A stretch of 64,000 nt of DNA from Bog-756 sp963703145 (GCA_963703145.1 OY969793.1:1488001-1552000); one strand, 5' to 3'. Counted from the first letter of the stretch, positions 16,718 through 26,866 are shown. Numbers and translations: made by a program. The notes: generated from the letters alone by a model not told the origin.

Positions 16718-18118
16718 GTGCCACCCAACGATCCCTCCAATCCACCTGGTTCACGTGGATCACGACCCAGCGGACGCTCCTCAGGAAGTCCTACCGGTCA
16801 GCCGCGGGCGTCGTCACCCAACGTCGGCCGGAGTGGTGGCCCCAACGCCGAGTTCCCCGGTCCCATCCTCGGGGGCCAGGTGGCCGTCCCCTCCAAGCGG
16901 GAGATCCGCAAGGCCAAGAAGCGTCGCCGGCGCCCCCTCGAGAAGGTTCTCCGGGTCGCCATCGTCCTGGTGCTGGTGATCGCCGTCGTCGTGGGGGCGG
17001 GCTACGGCTACTTCCGCTACCAGTGGAGCAAGGTGGCGTCGGCCCCGTGCAAGACCTGCGTGGCCGCCGCCAACGGGGCCCCCTACAACGTGCTGCTCAT
17101 CGGCTCGGACAGCCGAGTGGGCGAGACGGCGGCAGAAGCCCAGCAGTTCGGCAACCAGACCAACGCCGGCGGCCAGCGCAGCGACACCATCAAGATCATC
17201 CATGTGGATCCGGCCACCGGCACCGCGTCGTCCCTCTCGATCCCCCGTGACACCTACGTGACCCTGTCGGGTCTGCCGGCCAACAGCCAGCTGTCCGCCG
17301 ACAACAAGATCAACGCCGCGTTCAGCGGAGGCCCGGACGCCCTCATCCAGACCATCCAGAACACCTTCGGGATCCCGATCAGCCACTACATCGTGATCAA
17401 CTTCTTCGGCCTGCAGGACGCGGTGAACGCCCTCGGTGGGGTCTCGATGAAGTTCCCCTACCCGGTCCGGGATCAGGACTGCCGACCGGTGTCTGCTACA
17501 ACAACTCGGGCCTCGACCATCCCGACGGCCGGGTGCCAGGTGCTCAACGGGCCGCAGGCACTGGCCCTGTCCCGGTCACGCTTCTTCCAGTACTACGCCG
17601 ACGGCTAGTGGCACTCGGACCCCAGTTCGGACATCGGCCGGATCACCCGGCAGAACCTGGTCATCTCGGCCGCCCTGGACAAGGCCAAGTCGACCTACAA
17701 CCCGATCAGTCTCAACTCCTTACTGACCTCGGTCGTCCACGACTTCAGCAAGGACAACGGCTTGTCCCCCAACGACCTGTTCGCCCTGGCCGAGCGCTAT
17801 CACGCCTTCTCCGGATCCCAACTCGCGGCCTACACCCTGCCCACCGCCGGGGTCTACACCTCGGGGGGCGCCGCCGTCGAGGTCGTGGAGCCCGAGAGCA
17901 CGTCCCAGATGCTCACCCAGTTCCTCGGCGGTCCCTTCGGCGCCATCACCACGCCCCCCCTCGACTCCTACGGCGAGCCGCTGCCCCTCACGCCCCCGAC
18001 CACCACGACGACCCTGCCCTCGCCGACCACGGCCGCCACGACCGCCACGTCGGCGGCCGGAGCCACCACCACTACGCCGCCGTCCGCCATTCCGTCCTTC
18101 GATCCCCAGCCCTGTTGA
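16718..18118 (+). pseudogene. LytR-CpsA-Psr (LCP) family glycopolymer transferase, interrupted by an amber codon
   Basis: LCP proteins attach teichoic-acid-like or arabinogalactan polymers to peptidoglycan outside the membrane. From the GTG at 16718 the protein has a basic Ser/Pro-rich cytoplasmic tail, one membrane helix at residues about 78-98, and the LCP motifs NVLLIGSDSR, SDTIKIIHVDP and SIPRDTYV. TAG at 17606-17608 ends the frame, yet the same frame continues with WHSDPSSDIGRITRQNLV and a Thr/Pro-rich C-terminus to 18118. Around 17480-17510 the residues look locally out of frame, as if two indels cancel. It is probably one intact gene in the organism. Confidence 0.8.
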
Positions 18119-18122
18119 CCCA

Positions 18123-18135
18123 CCGGCGATGCCGG
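18123..18135. terminator. short hairpin between convergent LCP and menD genes
   Basis: CCGGC-GAT-GCCGG forms a five-pair hairpin in the gap between two convergent genes. There is no T-run. Its role as a bidirectional terminator is inferred from position. Confidence 0.25.
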
Positions 18136-18187
18136 CGGTTCCCCACCGACACGGCACCGGCCGCCTGACCCCGGGCCGCTCCCCCGC

Positions 18188-20011
18188 TCACACAGCAGAG
18201 CCCTCGACCGCCCCGACGATGGCGGCATTGGCCCGCTCGTGGGCCGTCACGTTCTCGGACCGCCCCGGTAGCCGCACGCAGATCACCGAGGGGCCACCCG
18301 AGGCGAGCCGGGCACCGAGCACTCGATCGAGGTCGGCAAGGGCGGCACCTTCGCCTACGTCATCGACGGCCCAGCCGAATCCGGCGGCGACTGCCGCCGG
18401 GTCGCAGGCCTGGGGGGTTCCGAACAGGCGGTCGAAGGTCACGCCGTCGAGCGAGGACGCCGGGGGCAGGAAGGAGAAGATCCCGCCGCCCCCGTTGTCG
18501 GCGACCACGACCGTCAGATCGGACGATCAGCTGGTCCGAGCGCGACCAGGGCCGACACGTCGTGGAGGAAGGCCAGGTCGCCGACCAGAGCCACGGTGGG
18601 GCCTCGGTGGCCAGGGCCACCCCCAGGGCGGTGGACACCACGCCGTCGATCCCGTTGGCGCCCCGATTGGCCAAGACCCGGGTGGGCCGGTCGCCGTCGG
18701 CAGCCCGAAGGCCTCGACGTCCCGGATGGGCATCGACGACGACACCACCAGGGGGCGGTGCGCCGGAAGCCGGGCGAACAGGCGCGTGGCGAGGACCGGT
18801 TCGCTCAGCACCAACCCCCGGCGTCGCCGGGCGGGCCGGTGGCGCCGAGGCCGGCCACCGACTCGATGGCGTGGCGGGCCCGCTGCCGGCCGCCGCCCAC
18901 GACGCCAGCCGTGCCGACGGCGGTCCCGGCCCGCGGCCACGGCAGCTTCGGCCAGGGCATCACACACCAGAGTCGGGATCCGCCCGCAGAAAGGTGGCCA
19001 CCTGACGCTCGGGGTCGTGCCAGCGGCCGGCGGGGTCGACCACCACGGCCTCGGCGCCCTCAGCGATGGCAGTCGACAAGAAGGCGTTCACGACCTTGGA
19101 GGCCCACCGCTCACCCAGATACAGGACCGCGTCGGGACGGTGGTCGCCGGCGAAGGGCGTCGACCGCAGGATGCCCGTCGGCGGTCCCGATGACCCCGGG
19201 GTCGAGGGTGCGGAGGCCCGACCGGGGGTCGGCCAGCACCGGCCAGCCGAGGGCCCCGGACAACCCGGCGACCGGCGGCCGGGTCACCGCAGCCCGCACC
19301 CGGCCACGATCAGGCCCCGCCGCCCCGGGGCGAAGGGCCCGCCGGGGGCCAGCGACCCACCCCGACGGCGGGGGCGCCCGTGCCGCCTCTGCACCCGGTG
19401 CCACGGGGCGGCCGTGGGCCGAGCCGGCGGGGCCACCGCCCAGCCGTCGGGTCGCCGAGCAGCGGCTCTCGGAACGGCAGGTTGAGGTGGACCGGGCCCG
19501 GCTCCGCTGCCGCCGGCCATGCGACTCCGCCACCGCCCGCGCCGCCAGCGAGCGCCACGACGATCGGGTGGCGGCGACCGGCACGCCCGGGTCGGCGAAC
19601 CAACGGAGCGACCGACCGAAGAGATGGGTCTGATCGATGGTCTGGGGCGCACCGACGCCTCGCAGCTCCGGCGGTCGGTCGGCGGTGCAGGCGATGAGGG
19701 GGACCCCGGCGAGGTCGGCCTCGACCACGGCGGGATGCAGCTCGGCGGCGGCGGTCCCACTGGTGGTCACCACCAGGGCCGGCCGGCCGGCCGCCTTGCC
19801 GAGGCCGAGGGCAGTGAAGGCGGCCGAGCGCTCGTCGAGGCGGACATGCACCTCGAGGTCCGACCGCGACGACAGGGCCAGGGCGAGCGGGGTGGAGCGT
19901 GAGCCCGGGCACACCACGGCGTGGGTGACACCAGCACCGCACCCACTCGTCGACCAGGGTGGCGGCGAACGCCGCCTGAAGGTCGCCATCCGTACCGGGT
20001 CCGGGCGTCAT
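18188..20011 (-). pseudogene. menD: SEPHCHC synthase MenD, broken by several frameshifts
   Basis: MenD adds succinic semialdehyde-ThDP to isochorismate, the first committed menaquinone step. The pieces are clear: a start at MTPGPGTDGDLQAAF, then THAVVCPGSRSTPLALAL, VTTSGTAAAELHPAVVEA, TADRPPELRGVGAPQTIDQ, a middle GANGIDGVVSTALGVALA, and the C-terminal ThDP-binding part VADNGGGGIFSFLPP in the last frame. They lie in different minus-strand frames, requiring several indels, particularly in 18.5-19.6 kb. As menH, menA, menB and menE adjoin, a functional gene with poor consensus is likely. Confidence 0.82.
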
Positions 20012-20034
20012 CGGTACGCTCGCCGTGACCGACC

Positions 20035-20869
20035 ATGACCGACCACCTGCCACCGCCCGACCGCGACGACTCGGCTGGTACCGGTCCGGGACTGGCCTGT
20101 TCGACCACCGGCCAGGGACCGCCTGTGGTGCTGGCCCACGGCTTCACCCAGTCCGGACAGGTGTGGGGCGGCCTGGACGCCGACCTGGCGTCGGATCACC
20201 GGGTGGTGCCGTCGACCTGCCGGGCCATGGCGCTTCGGCCGAGGTCGCGGGCCGACCCTGGCTGACGGGGCCGACCGGCTGGGACGGCGGCGGCCCGGCC
20301 GACTACCTCGGCTACTCGATGGGGGCGCGCGTTCTGCCTGCACCTGGCGCTGGACCGCCCCGAGCTCGTCGACCGCCTCGTGCTGGTGTCGGGCACGGCG
20401 GGGATCGAGGACGCCGAGGAACGCCGCCGACGCCGGATCTCCGACGAGGCGTTGGCCGACCAGCTGGACCCGCCCCCGCCGGGGTGCCCGTGGACACGGT
20501 CGACTTGTTCGTGGCCCAGTGGATGGACAATCCGATGTTCGGCCGGCATGACCCCCAGGCCGGTGGACGGCCCAGCGCCTCACCAACACCGGGGCGGGCC
20601 TGGCCTCCAGCCTGCGACTGGCCGGCACCGGCACCCAGGTGCCACTGTGGGACCAGCTCGGTGAGCTGACCATGCCGGTGCTCGTGGTCACCGGTGAGCT
20701 CGACGCCAAGTTCGCACCACTCGGGCACGTATGGTGCGAGGCCATCGGCCGCCGGCCACCCAGGTGGTGGTCTCGGAGTGCGGCCACGCTCCCCAGCTGC
20801 AACAGCCCGGCGCGGTGGCGCGCTGTGGTGCGCCTGCCACTGGCGGCGGGCCCGGGCACCGGGCGGTGA
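20035..20869 (+). pseudogene. menH: alpha/beta hydrolase, probable SHCHC synthase MenH, several frameshifts
   Basis: MenH eliminates pyruvate from SEPHCHC. The oxyanion-loop motif LAHGFTQSGQVW, DLPGHGASAEVA, the nucleophile elbow LGYSMGAR, LVLVSGTAGIEDAEERRRR and the late-stage SECGHAPQLQQP (catalytic His) appear in order but in different frames. The menD-menH context and the GIEDAEERRRR segment support MenH over other hydrolases. The 3' end is uncertain; I use the TGA at 20867-20869. It is divergent from menD with 23 bases between start codons. Confidence 0.72.
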
Positions 20870-21880
20870 CCGGCCCGGGGCAGCCCCACCACGAGGCGGG
20901 CAGGGTGACCAGCAGCGCAGAGTGAGCCACAGGGCGACGGCAGCTGCGCCGAAGACCAGCTGCAGTCGGCCGGTGGCAGCCAGCACCGGCAGGAGGGCTC
21001 GTCCCGCCGCCTCGCTCGGTGACCAGCCGCGCCGGCGCTACCGCCAGCGGCAGGGCCACCAACGGCAGGAGGGCCACGCCGGACGAACGGCGTGGTGACC
21101 GGTGACCGACCACACGCCCAGACCAGGACCCCGAGGAAGGGCAGCACGATACAGGCGACATAGCACCAGCCGGCGGACCGGCGGCCCGACCCGGACCGCC
21201 AGTGTGCGCTTGCCGGACTCGGTGTCGGTGGCCACGTCCCGCAGGTTGTTGGCCAACAGCAACGCCGTGGCCAACAAGCCGACGGCCACCGCGGCCCACC
21301 ACACGGCGGCCGCGGTCCGAGCCGGAGGGTCTGGACGTAGTACGAGCCGGCGGTGGCCACCAGCCCGAAGAACACGAACACGAACAGCTCCCCGAGGCCG
21401 GCGTAGCCGTAGGGTCGCGGGCCCCCGGTGTAGAACCATCCTGCGGCCAGGCAGGCCGCCCCGACCAGCAGGATCCACCACGACGTGACCGACGCCAGCA
21501 GCAGACCGGTGATCGCGGCGACGCCGAATGCCGCCAGGGCCGCCGCCGACCGCCGCCGGGGTGGCCAAGCCCGAGGCCACCAGCCGGACCGGGCCCACCC
21601 GCACGTCGTCGGTGCCCCGGATGCCGTCGGAGTAGTCGTTGGCGTAGTTGGTCCCGACCTGGATGGCCAGGGCCACCACCAGCGCGCCGAGCGCGCACCA
21701 CCACGAATCGATCCGCGGGGCCGTGGATGCGCCGCCGCCGACGCCGCCAGGGGATGGGCCGCGGCGGTGGCCTACCACGACGGGGGCCACGGCCGCAGGC
21801 AGGGTCCGGGGCCGCGCCCCGAGCACCCACCGCTGGACCGGCCCGACCTCGGCGGGGTTGCCGGTCGGCGGCGCGCTCAT
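20870..21880 (-). pseudogene. menA: 1,4-dihydroxy-2-naphthoate prenyltransferase MenA, several frameshifts
   Basis: A membrane UbiA-family prenyltransferase that attaches the isoprenoid tail to DHNA. The start MSAPPTGNPAEV leads to WVLGARPRTLPAAVAPV and the first aspartate-rich motif NYANDYSDGIRGTD. Other frames hold YYVQTL, LLANNLRDVATDTESGKRTLAVR (second Asp motif) and a final hydrophobic segment. No minus-strand stop codon occurs in any frame between about 20700 and 20930, so the true 3' end is unresolved and 20870 is a working boundary. It follows menB by about 40 bases. Confidence 0.75.
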
Positions 21881-21920
21881 GCCGGCCGGTCGGCGGCCGG
21901 TGACCCTGGCGACGGTGACC

Positions 21921-22874
21921 TCACGGCCGGCGGGGGAAGCGACCGAAATCCGGGGCCCGGTGTTCCTGGAAGGCGTTGCGGCCCTCTTGGCCCTCCTCGC
22001 TCATGTAGAAGAGCATGGTCGCATCGCCGGCGAACTGCTGCAGCCCGGCCAGTCCGTCGTCGGCGGCGTGGAGCCCGCCTTTCAGCATGCGCAGGGCCAT
22101 CGGGGACAACGAGAGCATCTGACGGCACCAGGCCACGGTCTCGGCCTCCAGTTGGGCCAGCGGCACCACCTCGTTGACCAGGCCCCAGTCGAGGGCGGTG
22201 GCGGCATCGTACTGCCGACAGAGGAACCACACCTCCTTGGCCCGTTTCAGGCCGATGGTCCGGGCCAGCAGGCTGGCACCGTAGCCGCCGTCGAAGCTGC
22301 CCACCTTGGGCCCGGTCTGGCCGAACCGGGCGTTGTCGGCGGCGATGCTGAGGTCGCAGACCAGATGGAGGATGTGGCCGCCACCGATGGCATACCCGGC
22401 GACCATGGCCACCACCGGCTTGGGGAGCCGGCGGATCTGGATCTGGAGGTCGAGGACGTTGAGCCGGCCGATGCCCTGGTGGGCCACGGCGTCATCGCCG
22501 AGATAGCCGTCGTCTCCCCGGATCTTCTGGTCGCCGCCCGAGCAGAACGCGTCGGGCCCCTCGCCGGTCAGGATGACCACACCCACCGCCGGGTCGTCAC
22601 GGGCCACGGTGAAGGCGTCGGCCAGCTCGAACAGGGTCTGGGGCCGGAAGGCGTTCCGCACCTCGGGACGGGCGATGGTCAGCTTGGCGATGCCGTCGGC
22701 CACGTCGACATGGATGTCCTGGTAGTCGCCCCGCCGCTCCCAGGCCGGCAGCGCCAGGCCCCGGAATCGATCCACGGGATCGACGGGCGGACCGCTGATT
22801 ACCGTCTCCACCTGGCCTGTCGTCCCGGACGGCGTACCATCGGCATGTTCAGGGGCAACCATTCGACCATTCAC
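21921..22874 (-). CDS. menB: 1,4-dihydroxy-2-naphthoyl-CoA synthase
   Basis: A crotonase-fold enzyme performing the Dieckmann-type ring closure of o-succinylbenzoyl-CoA. The 317-aa protein has PEVRNAFRPQT, the oxyanion-hole segment FCSGGDQKIRGDDGY, GYAIGGGHILHLVCDLSIAA and GQTGPKVGSFDGGYG, all diagnostic of MenB rather than general enoyl-CoA hydratases. The first in-frame start is a GTG at 22874 directly behind AGGAG; an ATG at 22862 is an alternative with better ribosome-site spacing. It is divergent from menE. Confidence 0.95.
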   Translation of the reverse strand: MNGRMVAPEHADGTPSGTTGQVETVISGPPVDPVDRFRGLALPAWERRGDYQDIHVDVADGIAKLTIARPEVRNAFRPQTLFELADAFTVARDDPAVGVVILTGEGPDAFCSGGDQKIRGDDGYLGDDAVAHQGIGRLNVLDLQIQIRRLPKPVVAMVAGYAIGGGHILHLVCDLSIAADNARFGQTGPKVGSFDGGYGASLLARTIGLKRAKEVWFLCRQYDAATALDWGLVNEVVPLAQLEAETVAWCRQMLSLSPMALRMLKGGLHAADDGLAGLQQFAGDATMLFYMSEEGQEGRNAFQEHRAPDFGRFPRRP

Positions 22875-22902
22875 TCCTAGAGTCGCTGCTCGTACGGTCG
22901 CC

Positions 22903-22908
22903 TAGGCT
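22903..22908 (+). promoter_or_regulatory. -10 element TAGGCT before menE
   Basis: TAGGCT ends six bases before the menE ATG, consistent with a leaderless transcript. Confidence 0.4.
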
Positions 22909-22914
22909 ACCTGC

Positions 22915-24039
22915 ATGCCGGAGTTGGTAGCGCTCGACCTTCCCGCCGGCCCGGACTTCGTCGACGCGTTGGTGCGCGCCTGGGACACCGGCGATGCCGT
23001 CCTCCCCCTCGACCCCCGCCTGCCGCCACCGGCCGTCCGTCGACTGGTGGACACGCTCCGGCCGACCCTCGTGGTCGATGCCGAGGGAACCCGTCGACGG
23101 CCGAGCGGGCGTCCCGCCGAGTCCGGCGACACGCTCGTGATCGCCACCAGCGGTACCACCGGTGAGCCGAAGGGGGTGGTGCTGAGCCACGACGCCGTGC
23201 GGGCCTCGGCCCTGGCCACCTCGGCCCGTCTGGGCGTCGACCCGGCGCGGGACCGCTGGGTGGCCTGCCTTCCCCTGGCCCACGTCGGTGGTCTCTCGGT
23301 GGTGACCCGGTCCCTGCTCACCGGTACGCCGTGCACTGTGCTCGAGCGGTTCGATGCCGGTGCTGTGGAGCGCGAAGCACGCCGTGGCGCCACCCTGGTG
23401 TCCCTGGTGGCCACGGCCCTCGGCCGGACCGACACCACCGGCTACCGGTCGGTGCTGCTGGGTGGTGCCGCTCCCCCCGGGACCGTGCCCGCCAACGTGG
23501 TCACCACCTACGGGATGACCGAGACGGGTTCGGGCCTGGTCTACGACGGCTGGCCCATCGACGGCGCCGAGCTCCGGATCGCCCCGGGCGCCGGAGAGCC
23601 GGGCGAGGTCCAGGTGCGAGGGCCGATGGTCTTTGACCACTACCGGGACGGGACCGATCCCCGCCTGGCCGGCGGGTGGTTACCCACCGGGGATGCGGGC
23701 CGCCTCGGGGCCGACGGAGCGCTCCAGGTGTTCGGTCGGATCGAGGAGGTCATCGTCACCGGCGGCGAGAAGGTGTGGCCGGCCACCGTCGAGCAGGTGC
23801 TGGCGGGCCATCCCGGTGTGGCCGAGCTGGCCGTGTGGAAACGGCCCGATCCCGAGTGGGGCGAGCGCGTCGTGGCCTTCGTGGTGCCCGTGGCCGGGAG
23901 CGACCCCCCCACCCTCGAGGCCCTCCGGGAGCAGGTGGCCATCGAGGTGGCACCGTGGGCGTCCCCCCGGGAGCTGGTGATCGTCACGTCCCTGCCGCGG
24001 ACGCCGAGCGGCAAGGTCCGCCGGGCCGGCCTGGCCTGA
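22915..24039 (+). CDS. menE: o-succinylbenzoate-CoA ligase
   Basis: An adenylate-forming ligase that activates o-succinylbenzoate as its CoA thioester for MenB. The 374-aa protein is short for the acyl-CoA synthetase superfamily, as is usual for actinobacterial MenE. It has the P-loop-like ATSGTTGEPKGVVLSH, TYGMTETGSG, WLPTGDAGRL and the C-terminal lysine motif TPSGKVRRAGL. The open frame is intact and convergent with the SDR gene after only 17 bases. Confidence 0.93.
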   Translation: MPELVALDLPAGPDFVDALVRAWDTGDAVLPLDPRLPPPAVRRLVDTLRPTLVVDAEGTRRRPSGRPAESGDTLVIATSGTTGEPKGVVLSHDAVRASALATSARLGVDPARDRWVACLPLAHVGGLSVVTRSLLTGTPCTVLERFDAGAVEREARRGATLVSLVATALGRTDTTGYRSVLLGGAAPPGTVPANVVTTYGMTETGSGLVYDGWPIDGAELRIAPGAGEPGEVQVRGPMVFDHYRDGTDPRLAGGWLPTGDAGRLGADGALQVFGRIEEVIVTGGEKVWPATVEQVLAGHPGVAELAVWKRPDPEWGERVVAFVVPVAGSDPPTLEALREQVAIEVAPWASPRELVIVTSLPRTPSGKVRRAGLA

Positions 24040-24056
24040 CCGGGGCGACCTGCCGG

Positions 24057-24836
24057 TTAGGAGAGGCCCCCGCCAGCGATGCACATGGCGCCGCCATCGA
24101 CGACCACGGTGTGGCCGGTGATCCACGACGCGGCGTCAGAGCACAGAAACAGTGCGGTCGAAGCGATGTCGGCCGGCTCCCCCAGGCGGCGCAGCGGCAG
24201 GCGGGCGGCGATGGACGCCTCGGCGGGCTCCCAGAGCGCCTGGGCGAACTGGGTCTTGACCAATCCTGGTGCGATGCCGTTGACCCGCACCTGGGGGCCC
24301 AGCTCGCCGGCCAGCTGCCGGGTCAGGTGGATCACGGCTGCCTTGGTCACGTTGTACCAGCCGATCCCGCCCTCCACGGTGAGGCCACCGATGGAGGCCA
24401 GGTTCAGGATCGTGCCGCCGTGGTCAGACATCCCGGCCCGCCAGGCCGACTGGGCCCACTCGAGGTAGCCGGTCTGATTGACGCGCACCGTCTTGTCGGC
24501 TCGTCCGGTGTCGAGCTCGATGATCGGCCCGTAGTACGGGTTGGTGGCGGCGTTGTTCACGAGGATGTCGACCCGGCCGAACCGCTCGACCGTGGCCGCC
24601 ACGCAGGCCTCGGCCTGGGCCGGGTCACCGGCGTTAGCCACACACCAGTCCACCTCCCCGGCCCCGTCCCCTGCGGAGGCGCCGATCTGGTCGGCGGCCT
24701 CGGCCAGCGCGTCGGCTTTGCGCGACGAGAGCATCACCGTGGCCCCGGCGGCGGCGAAGGCCTGGGCGATGGCCTGACCGATGCCGCGCGACGCCCCGGT
24801 CACCAGTGCGGTCTTTCCGTCGAGACGCAGTTCCAT
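24057..24836 (-). CDS. SDR family oxidoreductase
   Basis: A classical short-chain dehydrogenase/reductase of 259 aa. It has the Rossmann motif TGASRGIGQAIA near residues 14-25, NNAATN, and a catalytic Ser-Tyr-Lys set in LNLASIGG and WYNVTKAAV. The C-terminus closes with SWITGHTVVVDGG. NAD(P)-dependent oxidation of an alcohol or reduction of a ketone is expected, the substrate unknown. TAGGGT eight bases before the ATG suggests its own promoter. It is divergent from the amidohydrolase gene. Confidence 0.9.
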   Translation of the reverse strand: MELRLDGKTALVTGASRGIGQAIAQAFAAAGATVMLSSRKADALAEAADQIGASAGDGAGEVDWCVANAGDPAQAEACVAATVERFGRVDILVNNAATNPYYGPIIELDTGRADKTVRVNQTGYLEWAQSAWRAGMSDHGGTILNLASIGGLTVEGGIGWYNVTKAAVIHLTRQLAGELGPQVRVNGIAPGLVKTQFAQALWEPAEASIAARLPLRRLGEPADIASTALFLCSDAASWITGHTVVVDGGAMCIAGGGLS

Positions 24837-24844
24837 GGCGAGAG

Positions 24845-24850
24845 ACCCTA
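24845..24850 (-). promoter_or_regulatory. -10 element TAGGGT before the SDR gene
   Basis: TAGGGT ends eight bases before the ATG at 24836. Confidence 0.35.
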
Positions 24851-24941
24851 TCGGCGGGGCCGCGACCGCCCGCGGGATGCGCGTTACTGTCCTGGAGCCG
24901 CCGGCCGCACCAGGCCGGGTGCGCCCGGGAGGAGTGACGAC

Positions 24942-25829
24942 ATGGTGGATCTGGCCAGCGTGGGGACGATCGACACCATGTTGGGGTTCCCGCACCCCGA
25001 CATGAAGGAGGTCTACCGGTTCATCACCCGCCAGACCAAGGACGCCCAGTCCAAAGAGGAGTACGACTTCCCAGTCGAGTTCTTGTTCAAGGACGTGCCG
25101 GAAAAGGGGCTGGAGAACACCCCCGATCCCATCGGGGTGACCCTGCGGGAGATGGACCTGTGGGGCATCGAGCGGGGACTGATCGGCGTGGGCGACCCCG
25201 CCGGCACCGGTGCCGAGGCGATGAAGCGCTACCCCGACCGGTTCATCCCGTCGTCGACCGCCGACCCCAACGACGGCATGAAGGGCATCGCCCGACTGGT
25301 CAAGGAGTACGAGACCTTCGGCGTCCGGGCCGTGGGCGTGTTCCCGGCCGGGACCTTTCCCCAGGTGCCGATCAACGACAAGAAGATGTACCCGCTCTAC
25401 GCCAAGTGCGTGGAGCTGGGGATCCCCATCTTCTGCTGCGCGGGGATCCCCGGGCCGCGGCTCAAGGCCGCCTGCCAACACGTCGAGCTGATCGACGAGG
25501 TGATGTTCGACTTCCCGGATCTGGTGTTCGTGACCCGGCACGGCTGCGAGCCCTGGACCGAGCTGGCCGTCAAGCTCATGCTCAAGTGGCCGGGCCTCCA
25601 CTACTCCACCAGCGCGTTCGCGCCCAAGTACTACCCCAAGGACATCGTGCAGTACGCCAACACCAGGGGCGCCGACAAGATCATCTACGCCGGCTACTTC
25701 CCGATGGGCCTGTCCTTTGAGCGAATCATGACCGAGATGCCCAACGTCGGGTTCAAGGACGAGGTCTGGCCCAAGTTCCTGCGGACCAACGCGCTCCGGG
25801 TGCTCGGACTGGACGACACCCCGGCCTGA
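24942..25829 (+). CDS. amidohydrolase-related (ACMSD-like) TIM-barrel protein
   Basis: The 295-aa protein resembles the amidohydrolase-2 group, which includes decarboxylases and hydrolases acting on aromatic or acyl substrates. Visible pieces are GTIDTMLGFPHPDM at the N-terminus (where family members have a metal-binding HxH; here only TIDTM is seen), PDRFIPSSTADPND, PDLVFVTRHGCEPWTEL, and KIIYAGYFPMG where many relatives have a Gly-Ser-Asp-x-P motif. The incomplete metal set suggests altered or no catalysis. The ATG follows GGGAGGAG. Confidence 0.75.
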   Translation: MVDLASVGTIDTMLGFPHPDMKEVYRFITRQTKDAQSKEEYDFPVEFLFKDVPEKGLENTPDPIGVTLREMDLWGIERGLIGVGDPAGTGAEAMKRYPDRFIPSSTADPNDGMKGIARLVKEYETFGVRAVGVFPAGTFPQVPINDKKMYPLYAKCVELGIPIFCCAGIPGPRLKAACQHVELIDEVMFDFPDLVFVTRHGCEPWTELAVKLMLKWPGLHYSTSAFAPKYYPKDIVQYANTRGADKIIYAGYFPMGLSFERIMTEMPNVGFKDEVWPKFLRTNALRVLGLDDTPA

Positions 25830-25901
25830 GGAGACACCCCCCCACCCGGTTCCGTTGGTACGGGCGGCGGTGGGCGACCGCTGCAGGTGGGATCCCGCTG
25901 G

Positions 25902-25907
25902 TACGGT
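25902..25907 (+). promoter_or_regulatory. -10 element TACGGT before the ABC transporter genes
   Basis: TACGGT ends six bases before an ATG at 25914 that opens an eight-codon reading frame overlapping the ATPase start. Confidence 0.4.
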
Positions 25908-25913
25908 CCAGCC

Positions 25914-25940
25914 ATGAGGCGCGCCGGCATCGACCGATGA
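25914..25940 (+). CDS. eight-codon leader ORF overlapping the ABC ATPase start
   Basis: The frame reads MRRAGIDR and stops with a TGA that overlaps the ATG of the ABC ATPase (ATGA). The ATG lies six bases after a -10-like TACGGT, so a leaderless ribosome could translate it and re-initiate on the ATPase, which has no clear ribosome site of its own. This is inferred from spacing only. Confidence 0.35.
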   Translation: MRRAGIDR

Positions 25941-26866
25941 TCGAGGCCGTCGGACTGGCGAAGCACTACGGGCGGACACGCGCCGTCGACGATCTCAGCT
26001 TCGAGGTCCGTTCCGGCCTGGTCACCGGGTTCCTCGGGCCCAACGGCTCGGGCAAGTCCACCACCATGCGGATGATCATGGGCCTCGACCGTCCCGACGC
26101 CGGCCGGGTCACCCTCGACGGTCGCCGCTACCACGAGCTGCCCTGGCCCCTCCGGGAGGTGGGGGCACTGCTCGACGCCAAGGCCGTCCACCCCGGTCGG
26201 ACGGCGCGCCACCACCTGGTGAGCCTGGCCCAGACCAACGCCATCCCACGCACTCGGGTGGACGAGGTGCTGGACCAGGTCGGCCTCACCGCGGTCGCCG
26301 ACCGCCGGGTCGGCAAGTTCTCCCTGGGCATGAGCCAGCGGCTGGGGATCGCCTCCGCCCTGCTGGGCGACCCCGAGGTGCTGCTGTTCGACGAGCCCAT
26401 CAACGGGCTCGATCCCGAGGGGATCCTGTGGGTGCGCACCCTCCTCAAGTCGCTGGCCGGCGAGGGCAGGACCATCTTCGTGTCGAGCCACCTCATGAGC
26501 GAAATGGCCCTCACCGCCACCGACCTGGTCGTCATCGGCCGGGGCCGGCTGATCGCCGACACCACCGTGGCCGAGTTCATCTCGTCGAACACCGAGGCCA
26601 CGGTGTCGGTCCGCTCACCCGAAGCCGACCGGCTCGGCGGCCTCCTGGCCGCGGCAGGCGGCTCGGTCTCCACCCAGGTCGACGGAGGCCTGTTGGTCAC
26701 CGGCGTCCTGCCGGCCAGGATCGGCGACCTGGCCCACGAGTCGGGGATCGCCCTCCATGAGCTCAGTCCGGTCCAGGCCAGCCTGGAGGAGGTCTTCATG
26801 GAGCTCACCTCCGATGCCGTCGACTACCACGGGAGCGCCGGCGCGACCTCGGGGGCGGGCCGATGA
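25937..26866 (+). CDS. ABC transporter ATP-binding protein
   Basis: The nucleotide-binding subunit of an ABC-2 type exporter or integral membrane ABC system. The 309-aa protein has Walker A GPNGSGKST at 34-42, the signature LGMSQRLG, Walker B LLFDEPINGLDPEG and the switch SSHLMSE. A C-terminal domain of about 90 residues follows, as in DrrA/NatA-type exporters. The partner permease begins within its last codons (ATGA overlap). Substrate unknown. Confidence 0.93.
   Translation: MIEAVGLAKHYGRTRAVDDLSFEVRSGLVTGFLGPNGSGKSTTMRMIMGLDRPDAGRVTLDGRRYHELPWPLREVGALLDAKAVHPGRTARHHLVSLAQTNAIPRTRVDEVLDQVGLTAVADRRVGKFSLGMSQRLGIASALLGDPEVLLFDEPINGLDPEGILWVRTLLKSLAGEGRTIFVSSHLMSEMALTATDLVVIGRGRLIADTTVAEFISSNTEATVSVRSPEADRLGGLLAAAGGSVSTQVDGGLLVTGVLPARIGDLAHESGIALHELSPVQASLEEVFMELTSDAVDYHGSAGATSGAGR

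Noticed and set aside
22915..24039. menE considered truncated because it is shorter than typical acyl-CoA ligases
   Set aside because: All motifs from the ATP loop to the C-terminal lysine are present and short MenE forms are normal in actinobacteria.
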